A DNA stretch of 64,000 nt from Neofusicoccum parvum (lineage: Eukaryota; Ascomycota; Dothideomycetes; Botryosphaeriales; Botryosphaeriaceae): contig CP087217.1 in NCBI GenBank assembly GCA_020912385.1, positions 868,001 through 932,000 of the forward strand, in the 5' to 3' direction. Positions within the stretch are counted from its first letter, which is position 1; each line of letters opens with the position of its first letter. Below, piece by piece: positions 33,894-43,451 of the stretch. The position numbers were made by a program, and so were the translations under genes. The notes beneath the pieces are model-generated. The model was not told where the DNA came from, searched no databases, and worked only from the letters and a program-made list of their open reading frames with translations.

Positions 33894-35682
33894 ACGGGAA
33901 ATACGTCTGGCTAGTCCACTCGACACTCCCACCATTTCCTGCCGGGACCGATGTTCGGCTCCGACGCGATCATCTCGAACTGATGAGCACCACTCGGCGT
34001 TTTGCAGTTTTCTTTTCCACTTCGTAACCCCCGCCGCCTAATACTCGTGGCTTTTTCCCTGTTTTTCCTTTTGGCAATGATACCATAGAATGAAGAGAAT
34101 GTCTGGAGACATTTGAGCCTGCCGCCGACTAGATGTCTACTGGGCGCAGCTGGGCAGTGGAGGACAGATGCGCAGGGCGTGATGTCGAACGCCGACATCA
34201 GAATCATCGCATAGATGTGTCGTTCTCTATTTCGTCGTCACGAAAAGACGGAAAGATGCAGCATCGCATGGAGTTTAGAAAAAGAAAGAAGAATAAGAAT
34301 CTAGATTCGTTCCACAAACCTTGCTCTCTTCGTGATGATGAATCGTCTGAATCTTCGCTTTTACAAAGTTTACCAGCTATAATAGCCATGAAAACAGTAA
34401 AACCTAGTCTAAGATGCTTGAAACAGTACGACACTATCGTACATATTTAATTGGAGCATTTATTCGGACGCGCATGTCCAGTGAAAGGACGGACACTTGA
34501 ACTGCTCATGGAGGCATACGAGCGTTGCAAGAATCCTCGAGCCGATCCCGTACACGTCCACTCCAGAGCGTGGTGTGACCGCGGTGGTGATGTGTCGACG
34601 TCTCCGAGACTCATCCGTGCGAGCGCAACTGCATGAAGTCTGTAGCTGCAGAGACGTCACTTCACCCAAGGCGCAGAAACAGCGCAAGCACGCACGCATG
34701 CACCAACTGTACCATTATTTCGGGAAGGTCTGGTTCGCCAGAAACTTGAAAGCAGGATTAAAGATGGGTGGACCCTGAGGGTGTTCAGATCACGCTAGTG
34801 CGCCTCACCCGACGTCCCAACGCAGCGGGCCAAGGTTCGTTGATCAATTGACTGGGTGGATGACGGAAGAATCAGGAGAGGAGAGGGGGCGCGGAAAGGT
34901 GGTGTGGGGCTCACCTGGATCCAGGAATTCTACAAAGGGGTGCTACGCCCGAGGGTGGAGCAGAGGCGCCATGATTTCTTACCTACAGGCTACGCCAGAA
35001 CAATCATGTTAGGCCGTGGGGAGTTGAAGCATCCATCCGGACGTGGATGTCGCCGAAAGACCCTGCCAAAGCCATCCTGACGAATGCTTCAACTCCCCAT
35101 GTAGCTGTGCTTGTAGAAGCATTTAACGCTAGCCGTCTGCTGCAGCACCCCTCTCCACAAAATCAATTTGCACAATGCAGAGCAATTATTGCGCATAAAG
35201 TGGAGCGTTGGATATGTTTCCCCAGCAATAGCTGCGTCTTGGTACTGCAAGCTGAGTGGAGAACAAAAACCAATGGTCTCAAACCCACAATGCTGGATTT
35301 GGCGGTGTGTAGTGTCGTAACGGTGGAGGAGTAGCAATCTTTACCCAACTACACCACCCAGATATCCAAGGTAGGCACGCTATTCCCATATTTCCTTCAA
35401 ATCATATTCTATCAAAGAAAACAGTTTTCCTGGCTGGCTTACAGTATGGAACGTAAGTGTCTGCCGCTGTGCTAATCTGCATGATGCAGATATGCGCGTC
35501 TATTCGAGGCTTGATAGCACAGTAAATGGGTATTGTGTTAGTCTACAATGCACTGATCGAGCTAGCTAGGTAGGAAAGCCCGTATGCGTCTACTTTCCGG
35601 ACGAAAGCTTCAACTCAGGCCCGGGCCCTGCGTGGCCAGCTCATCCGCCAACAGGCAAACACTTCCGAGCCCATGCGGCATC
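33894..35682. other. intergenic, convergent 3' ends
   Basis: This lies between the transporter stop and the pseudokinase gene stop. It is AT-richer than its neighbours and holds the perfect hairpin repeat H3. A possible solo right arm of the same family (CGGACGAAAGCTTCAACT) sits near 35599-35616. No gene is supported. Confidence 0.5.
35017..35099. repeat. short inverted-repeat element, copy H3 (perfect arms)
   Basis: Arms TGGGGAGTTGAAGCAT (35017-35032) and ATGCTTCAACTCCCCA (35084-35099) are perfect 16-bp inverted repeats around a 51-nt centre. The left end through CATCCATC matches copies H1 and H2. Confidence 0.75.
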
Positions 35683-37372
35683 TCACACGACAATCTGCTC
35701 AATCTTCTCCAGGATCTGTCCGCAAGAATCAGCACCCATCAACCATGCCCGCCTCAACCGCGTAGAGTGGATCTCACCTTCTCGATATACCGCACTCCCA
35801 CAATAATCCCATCCTCATCCGCCAACCCCTGCAAGTCCCCAAACGTCTCGCTATCCGCATCCAAGCACGTCAGACACGCCACCACCACGTCCGCGTACAC
35901 CTCGCCCACCCTCCCCGGCAGCTCCGCGCCCGCCACCTCCACCAGCCGCCTCTTCAGCTCGAACGGCCTCACGCCCGCCCACTCCGGCCGGACCACCGGC
36001 GTCGGCCCAGCGCCAGCCCCGCCGGCGGCAGCAGCATCGTCGTCGCACGCGACGAGCGAGCGCCACAGCCCGATCTCGAGCAGGCAGACGCCGAGCGAGT
36101 AGACGTCGTGGCGGACGGTGTAGCGCCGCTGCAGCGCGAGGCCCTGGCGCTGCGGGTGGCGGTAGAGATTGCGCTCGCGCCGGCCGTCGCCGCGCATGCT
36201 GGTCCCGGCGTCGTCGTCGCGGAGCTCCTCGAAGCCGACGAGGTGGGGTGTGCCGAGGGTGGCGGTGCGCTCGCCGCCGGCGGACGAGAAGAGGAGGATC
36301 GTTTCCGGGCGGATGTTCTTGTGGACGAAGCGGGCTTCGTGCAGGAAGATGACGCTGCGGGCGAGGGAGGTGGCGAGGTGGATGCGGGAGGTGAGGGAGT
36401 GGTTGGGGTTGGCTGTGAGGAGGACGGAGCGGAGGGTTTGGATGGTGGTGGAGCCCGAGGGGATGCTGAAGATGAGCTGGAACTCTGGGGGCGAGTCCTG
36501 TGGGTTCTGGATCTCCAGGACGCCGCGGCAGGCTAGGAGGTTGGTGATGGAAGGGTCCATGCCGGCGAACTTGCGTGCTAGATCTCTGACTTTGGGCTTC
36601 GTCATGGATCGAGGTGCTTGGTCGATGAGCACACGCTCTCCGGTGGAAGTGTGAAGGGCGACTTGGACTTCTGAGTATGGAATCCCACTATCAGAGACTT
36701 CAGTAATATCTGCGGGGTCTATGAAGATAGTAGAAGGCTGAGTAGCTGCATGAGCCGTCACTTGCTGAGCCGCCTTGATGCTCTGCATTTGTGCCACAGC
36801 GGGGCTTTTCTCTGGAACGGCATTGGAAATAGTCATCTCCAGAGGCGACGATCGGACCATGGCGATCATGAACCAAGAGTTATCCAGCGTCCTCTGCCAT
36901 TTCTCCAGGTCTGCAATAATATATTCGAGTGATCGTTTGCCCAAGGACGCATACTTCATTTTCTTGACCTCACCTTGCTTCCCCCTGATGTTGTCGATAC
37001 TGACCTGGGTTCCACGCGAGCCGATGAGCCTGTTGATATCCGCAAGAGCAGTCTGGATTTTGATTTGAAGAACTGCTAGCACGGAGTTCATGTGGATCTG
37101 GAGATCATCTGGGAGTTCGTTCCAATGCATGCGGATGAGCTCTATCTGCGCATGCATTGCGAACCAGATGCCTTCGATTCGGAGAATAGTTTCATGGATT
37201 TGTCTTTCTGCGGCTGCGTAGTCTTTGCAACGAGAAATGAACTGTGTGCCATATCTGCTAGTTGTTCAGCAGGCATCTGAGGTGAGTAGACCTTGAGTGC
37301 TGAAGTCCCTACGTACTTGAGACACAGATCCACCACTCCCGGTATTGCCAATACAACTCCGGCAGTTTCCAT
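35683..37372 (-). CDS. HeLo-like N-terminal domain fused to a pseudokinase
   Basis: Three exons (37372-37313, 37241-35778, 35715-35683; introns 71 and 62 nt) encode 518 residues. The N-terminus METAGVVLAIPGVVDLCLKY, then ISRCKDYAAAERQIHETILRIEGIW and a further helical stretch to about residue 120, fit the helix-bundle start of fungal HeLo/HET-S-type proteins. In that family this domain can permeabilise membranes and kill the cell. Residues about 200-500 are kinase-like, but key residues are missing: HKN (327-329) replaces the catalytic HRD, and VGF (355-357) stands where DFG belongs. DVYSLGVCLLEIGLW of the F-helix is retained. It is therefore a probable pseudokinase. It faces an intact kinase gene across 378 bp. 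The kinase-like part is secure; the HeLo call is moderate. Confidence 0.8.
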
Positions 37373-37750
37373 TGCCTTTATGGTCAATGTAAATGCGAGA
37401 AGCTGTTGTAGAATATTGTGAAATTCGTTGTGCAAGGCTGTAGATAAGTGAGGAGGCGGGGTTTACACTCGTGTAAACACCACCAAATATAGCGCAAGCG
37501 AACAGCAGGGGTACTGATTCGTTGAACTGGCCAAGACTCATATGTCCAGTCACGAGATGAGCTTAGAGATGTACGTAAGCAGCCTGCAGCCAGCAGCCAG
37601 ATTTTCCTTGCTGAGGCACTGAACGCTAATCTCTGCCTTCGAGGAAGTTGGCTTCAGCCTCGACTTACCCCACCACCTCCATCCGACTACAGACCGGTTT
37701 AGTGGAAGGAAGAACCTACATGGGCGGCCATCTCTTCCACTCTTTGAACG
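37373..37750. promoter_or_regulatory. divergent promoter region, HeLo-pseudokinase / kinase
   Basis: A 378-bp spacer separates the start codons of the two kinase-fold genes and implies shared control. No specific element is claimed. Confidence 0.5.
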
Positions 37751-39829
37751 ATGTCCGAAGGCAACCCTTCTCGCTCTCGCATGCCTCTCTCCACTCAGCC
37801 TGATCCAGCCTTGCGCTTGGATGATTTTTTGAAGCATTTCGAGCTCCAAGCCACTATCAAAGACGGACAGACGGCTCATCCTTCAGACCGTAGAAGTGGT
37901 AAGGGAACAGAGGAATGGACCCAGATCCGGACTATTGGGCGAGGCACTTATGGATTGGTGTGGCTGGAAAGGCAGAAAAGGTCAGGGGAAACTCGTGCGG
38001 TGAAGCAGGTGCCAAAATGGGTTCAAATGGACCATTTGAAGGAGATACGGGCTATTGCAAAATTTTCAAAGGTATGTTCCACCTCCTCCAGGCGCTCTCA
38101 TGTCTAGCAGGACATTGTACTGTTACATAAGCTGCACATTCTGCAATGCGGCAACTAACGTGTGCAGTACCCGGAGTACTTTGCCAAATTCTTTGGATGG
38201 TACGCCGATGAACACGCTTACTACCTTGCTATGGAATACATGGAACATGGGTCGCTCTTCGATTACATGAAAAACTCGGCTGCCGCATTCCCAGAAGAGG
38301 AGGTGAAAGAAATTGTCAGCCAACTGCTGGAGGGCTTGCGCTATATGCACCAGCACGACTATGCACACCGAGATTTGAAGCCCGGGGTATTTCTTGACCA
38401 AGCTTTGTGCTGAAAGTGTGAGTTTTGCTAAATAGTGTACAGAATGTCTTCATCTCGAGTCCAGGACCTCAATGGCGCGTCAAGCTTGGCGACTTCGGTA
38501 CGTGTGGCGAAAATTATCATTAAAAACTTAAGGTAATAGTCGATTCTAGGAATTTCAAAACGCACAACAGACGATACAGTTCTGCAGACAACTGGGATCT
38601 ACTCGCAAGCATATTGCGCCCCGGAGATGAGAGGGTTTGTCAGAGACCGCTGCGAAACAGACAACTACGTTTACACCAGCTTGGTCGATATCTGGTCACT
38701 AGGCGTAATCGCGTTCGAAATGCTGGCCAAGGAACGACCTTTTCCCAAAACGGCCGACGTGGTGTCATACTACGATGGAGAGGCGGGATTTCCCGCTGAA
38801 GAGCTCTTGAACGTGCCTGTTTCTCCGGCATGCGTTGATTTTCTCGCAATGCTTCTTCAACCAAGGCCAAGCGGGAGACCTACTGCTGTGAAAGCATTGG
38901 AAAATCAGTGGCTTGAATCATACCAATGGAAAGAAGCAGAGTCTGAAGACGACGCTTCAGAGGTGCCTCATTCAGAATCCATTGTGCCCACAGAAATGGG
39001 CTGCGAGGGCGACAAACAGTCGGAAGTCTCAAAGACTACGCTGGAGGTCAATGAAGATGGCCAGAGAAGCCATCCAAGGGTCCACGATGGGCTCACAAAG
39101 GTTCTACCAGGAACTCACACTGTCCACCGAGTAGAAGACACGCAAAATGATCTACTTTACGACGACCACCATAAAAAATCACTGTATCATGGCACGAAGG
39201 AACGTATACTGCAGTGGTCCCCAGTTCCTGTTGTTTATGGACATGATATAAAGAAAAGGGAACAGCGGAAACCCAAGGCTGTCTTTGATGCTATCGAGGA
39301 TCCTGATAAGAAGCGAAGAAGGCGGGAGGCGGAGAGAAGGAGAACGGACGAGGAGGAGGAAGTAAAAGTTAAGATGGAGGAAGAGGCGCGCCGAAAGAGA
39401 CACGAAGCGCGCAGGGCTCGCAGGGCAGAGGAAGAGCAGAGGAATCGGAAATCTGAAGAGGCTAAAATTGAAGACCGGCGCCAACGGTATAAGGAGCGCA
39501 AACGGCGAGAACGCGAATGGGAAAGGGAAAGGGAAAGACGCTTCTCTGCCGTCGAGGCTAACGATCTCCCCGTCTCGGACGCCTTCCCCTCTCCAATTAT
39601 AGAAGCTACAGAACCATGCGAGCGCGGACCTAACGTCCCACCAGCCGCTCCGCGCCGCCGCCATACCGACGGCCTCCCCAAGCGCACCCGCGATGCAAGC
39701 CTGCCCAAGCGCCAAAGCCTGATAATGACCCTGTTCGGCCGCTCCAACACAACGCCGACCACCCCTAAGAATAAGAACCGCGTTATTAGGTCCCGCGATA
39801 GCAAAGGCAAGGAGCCCGAGCGCGAGTAG
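37751..39829 (+). CDS. Ser/Thr protein kinase with long charged C-terminal tail
   Basis: Four exons (37751-38071, 38168-38386, 38443-38497, 38550-39829) encode 624 residues. All catalytic elements are present: the P-loop GRGTYG (63-68), Lys85 in RAVKQV, HRDLKPGN (174-181), DFG (197-199), APE (222-224) and DIWSLGVIAFEML. Residues about 430-540 are an extremely Arg/Glu-rich, probably coiled-coil stretch with runs of REREWERERERR. The Ser/Pro/Thr-rich end ends at a TAG, beyond which coding-like sequence continues (see findings). Introns 3 and 4 fall at the HRDLKPG/NV junction and inside the DFG glycine. It is divergent from the HeLo-pseudokinase gene. It is closest in type to CAMK/Chk2-like fungal kinases, but I do not assign an orthologue. 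Confidence 0.9.
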
Positions 39830-40582
39830 TCCCGACGCCAGCGCATCCCGAGCGAGGAGTGCCACCGCCGCCGCAAAGCCGAGCGCTGTACCTCACACGC
39901 TGGCGACGCCTCCGCCTACTACCGCCTCGCCCATGGTCCCACCTTTAGATGACGAGGTTGTCGTAGGTACGCCGCCATTCGTTCTGGACGCCCGGTTAGT
40001 TTCCGTAGATAAGCTGCCCGAGCGCTCGCTCGACGGGATATTCGTGGGCGTAAGTGCGGGGGGTAGTAATGGTGGGTCGAGCGAGCGACGTGGGAGGCAT
40101 GAAATGAGGCACGCGCATGCGTACAAAAGCGAAAAGGCGAGGGAGGATAATCATGGGGATAGAGAGGTGTAGCTTTCGACGCTCAGGTCGATTGGGGAGT
40201 TGTCCTCGGATGACTCCTCTAGTGATGGGAATACGCATGAGAGGGGCAAGGGAATGTTTGATCCGCTTGAGAAATTGGTCAAGAAATAAACTTAGGGCAC
40301 CAGATACGCCCGGTAACTTTCGAGGCGAAGAGAATAAAGGCAGAATCTTATGTGCGCAATCCTAGTTGAGGTTGGACAAACAGATATCATCCTGCGGTTA
40401 TGGTCATGGAGTCGAACATTCGCGGCTGGCGTGCTTGTGTAGGGCCATTATAAAGGAATTCGAATTGGGTACTAATAAATCAACTCATTCGTCTGTTTCC
40501 AGGGATATCTCACACCAAAGCCCGGCATAATCCAATCACCGCCGGGACGGTCCTTCATCTACAACCACGTCCCCACCCGCTC
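39830..40582. other. intergenic with coding-like remnant of the kinase tail
   Basis: The first 460 bases look like decayed coding sequence. The kinase frame stays open for 40 more GC3-rich codons after the stop to TGA 39950-39952. The +1 frame then reads plausibly (LDDEVVVGTPPFVLDARL) through TAG 40170-40172 to a Ser/Asp-rich, Lys-ending terminus at TAA 40287-40289. The remainder is the 3' flank of acireductone dioxygenase. Confidence 0.5.
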
Positions 40583-41277
40583 TCACGCAGACGGGGCAGC
40601 CACGCCAGCCCTGCTCTTGAGGTACTCCTGCCTGTACTGGTTCTTATCCGTCTCCTCGCCGCGGTTCAGCGGCGTCCACTTGGGTTCGTCCTGGAAGAGG
40701 CGCATCGCCTTGGTGTACTGTCGCTCCCCACATTCGTCAGCCCTCAAGCTCCGTCCATCGCAAAAAACCCACAGGAAAACGCAGCGCAACTTACGTTCGC
40801 CTCATCCGTCGTAAAGCGGTGATAGATGCCCGCGGGCATGATCATCAGATCGTGCTTCTCGAGCCTGATGCGCACCCACTCGTCGCCCTCGCTGCGCACG
40901 TCGAAGTAGCCGGCGCCGTCCAGGATGTACCGGATCTCCTCGTCCTCGTGCAGGTGCTCGGCGAAGAAGTTGCGCACCTTGGTCTCGTACTCGGGCAGGG
41001 TGGTCGGCGAGATGGTGACCTCGTCGCGGTTCTTGTAGTTGCGCTCGGCGGCCAGCGCGTTGACCGAGTCGAGGTCGGGGTAGTTGAAGTAGCGGATGCC
41101 GAGCGCCTCGAGGTAGGCCGGGTCGACGTCGCGGCCGGAGTCGTGGGGGGCGCGCTGGTCGCCCTGGGCAGTCGCGGACGGGCGTTAGCGGCAATGGCCG
41201 TGGTTTGCGGTGGTGGGGAGGGGATTTTTGGGCGTCTGGGAGCGTACCGGGAGGTTGTCGAACCAGTAAGCCCTCAT
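40583..41277 (-). CDS. ADI1: acireductone dioxygenase (methionine salvage)
   Basis: Three exons (41277-41248, 41163-40795, 40717-40583; introns 84 and 77 nt) encode 177 residues, the normal length. The enzyme oxidises acireductone to the ketoacid precursor of methionine and formate, using Fe(II), in the last part of the methionine salvage cycle. It starts [10 protein letters not shown], the universal N-terminus. The cupin metal ligands are visible as His80, His82 and Glu86 in [14 protein letters not shown] and His125 in MPAGIYHRF. The 10-codon first exon is supported by phase and by the MRAYWFDN start. Confidence 0.97.
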
Positions 41278-41692
41278 GGTTAAAATGCGAATAGTATGCT
41301 GTGCGTTAGATAATGGGCCGGTGACAGGAATGGGACTGGGAGGTCGGGCGGGCGGGGGCGGGGGGTTTGGGCATTATATTTTTGAAGTCTGACAGCGCGG
41401 GCGGCGGGATGACGCCTTCGTCGATCTGCGTCAGCGCCGGCTCTGTTCCGTGCCTGCGCTGTGCTGCCCCTCGCCCACTGCCCTTCCAACCCGCGCCTCC
41501 TGATTGGTGCGCGTCGCCAGCCAGCCTCCAGGGATCTCAGTTACGCAATGCACGTCGACCGATTATCAATAGTCGCATGATGGAATAATGGTCTGGAGCT
41601 GCCGTGGCATTTTTCTACTCCAAGATATCGCTAGGTATAGAACAACATCGCTTTTGTCTTGCCAAAAATAAGAAAAATAAGGGAAAACAACT
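41278..41692. promoter_or_regulatory. upstream region of ADI1 / 3' flank of ARG7
   Basis: This 415-bp stretch separates two minus-strand genes in tandem. It holds the ADI1 promoter and ARG7 terminator region; no specific motif is claimed. Confidence 0.45.
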
Positions 41693-43121
41693 CTAAGTCC
41701 TGTAGTCGCCGTTGATCGTCACATATTCGTGGCTGAAATCGCACGTCCAGTAGACCGCTTCCTCACCGGGCGTCTCGCTGAGCTTGACAAGAATCTCGAG
41801 GTCCTCGGCCTCAAGGATCTGAGCAGCACGCGCCTCGTCAACCTTCTCAGGCTCGCCCTTAACAAGCAGCTTCAGCTCTTCCGACCCATCAGTGGGCATG
41901 AAGCTGACGCTGGTTTGCGTGGGAACGACACTGTCGACGCCTTCGGCATAACCGGTGGCACACAGAATGCGGCCCCAGTTAGCGTCCTTGCCGTAAAGCG
42001 CAGTCTTGACCAGAGGCGAGCGGGCGATGGTCGAGGCAACCTTCTTCGCATCCGCATATGTCGCAGCATTCGTAACCCGGATAGTGACAAACTTGGTAGC
42101 ACCCTCGCCATCGCGGACGACGAGCTGCGACAGATCAGCGGCGAAGTCGGTAAGGATCTTCTCGAATTCGGTGTATCCAGTGCTGGAAGCAGAGGTAATC
42201 TCAGAACCACCAGCAGCGCCGTTAGCCAGGATCGCAACAGTGTCATTCGTGCTCGTGTCGCCGTCGATAGAGATCGAGTTGAAGCTCTTAGTCACGGCGG
42301 CGGTGAGAAGCGGCTGCAGGGCGGAGGGAGCAACAGGAGCGTCGGTGCAGATAATCCCAAGCAGGGTAGCCATGTTCGGGTGGATCATGCCGGCACCCTT
42401 GGTCATACCAACAATCGAGTAGGTGGTGTTGGGCGAGCTGGGGAGAGTGAACTGTCTGGAGAGGAGCTTAGGGAACGTGTCGGTGGTGCAGATTGCGCGG
42501 GCGGCCCGCAGCCAGTGAGAATGGTCATTGCCCAGACCCTGGTGGGCAGTGGGGATCTTGTCGAGGATCTTCTGGATGGGAAGTCTGGAATCGACGGTTA
42601 GGCGGAGCAAGAAAGCGGGCGAATGCCACATACCTCTGACCGATGACACCGGTGCTCATGACGACGCTCCGGCTGCCGTTGCCATCACTCTCGCCCCCAA
42701 AACACTCATCCGCCTTCTGTCCCATGGCAGTGGCATCCTTAATGCCGCCCTTTCCGGTGACCGCATTGGCACAACCTGAGTTGACGACGACAGAACGAAT
42801 GCCAGCGCCGCTCCTCCTCTTCAGCATGTCCCTGCTGACCGTCACAGGCGCAGCCTGGAACTTGTTTGTAGTGAACACAGCAGCACCCGAACACGGGGTC
42901 TCGGAGGCAATGAGAGCGAGGTCGTCGAAGCGAGTGTTCGAGGCCTTGACGCCGACGTGCGCGCTGGAGGCGAGGAAGCCCTTGGGATAGGTGCCAGAAG
43001 TGGGAACATACTTCTGCTTGGCCGGCGGGACAGAGCCCTCGCCAGGGGCAGAGTAGTTGCGCACGAAATTCTTCATGGCCGGGACGAGGCGCTGGAACGA
43101 GGACGGCCGGGAGGAAGCCAT
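41693..43121 (-). CDS. ARG7: bifunctional ornithine/glutamate N-acetyltransferase ArgJ, mitochondrial
   Basis: Two exons (43121-42634 and 42584-41693; 49-nt intron) encode 459 residues. The enzyme moves acetyl from N-acetylornithine to glutamate, closing the acetyl cycle of arginine synthesis in the mitochondrial matrix, and may also use acetyl-CoA. The basic, Ser-rich start [23 protein letters not shown] looks like a mitochondrial presequence. [61 protein letters not shown] and [13 protein letters not shown] are family blocks. The proenzyme self-cleaves before the Thr of the ATL motif (about Thr236), which becomes the nucleophile. An upstream in-frame ATG at 43220 would spoil the presequence and is not preferred. 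It is divergent from ORC2. Confidence 0.97.
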
Positions 43122-43451
43122 GTTGACGGCGCTGCGACAGCACGTCAGCCTGTTGTCGGTAGCGAACGAGGGACCAATTGGCTGGGAGAGATCGAGGTAC
43201 CTTTTATAGCCAAAGCACAAGCTTCGACCGCGACCTGGGGAGATGCGGAGGCGGTTCGACTCACACGTTTAGACTCACAATTCGCGCACTCGACTCACAA
43301 AACTTCCCCGGCCAAGCTGCCCGATGACGGAGCGCCCTTATCGCCCCATGTCAAAGCTCGGAGGGCGCGTGCACGTGCTGATAGGGCCACGACTAACCAT
43401 TGGCTCGCGATCGCCGACGCGTTTCCCTGTCGCGAAGCTCCGCCGGCCAGG
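43122..43451. promoter_or_regulatory. divergent promoter region, ARG7 / ORC2
   Basis: This 330-bp spacer contains a CCAAT box read on both strands (CCAATTGG, 43174-43181) and another ATTGG at 43399-43403, plus the MluI box listed separately. CCAAT boxes bind the HAP complex in fungi. Confidence 0.5.
43417..43422. promoter_or_regulatory. MluI cell-cycle box (ACGCGT) upstream of ORC2
   Basis: The palindrome ACGCGT lies 30 bp before the ORC2 start codon. MBF binds this motif in front of G1/S genes in yeasts. A single 6-bp match near a replication gene is suggestive only. Confidence 0.35.

Noticed and set aside
35599..35616. fourth copy of the hairpin element
   Set aside because: Only a right-arm-like segment is present; no left arm within 100 bp, so it is mentioned but not annotated.
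41729..42601. 290-codon plus-strand open frame
   Set aside because: It is antisense to the second exon of ArgJ, whose protein sequence is unmistakable.
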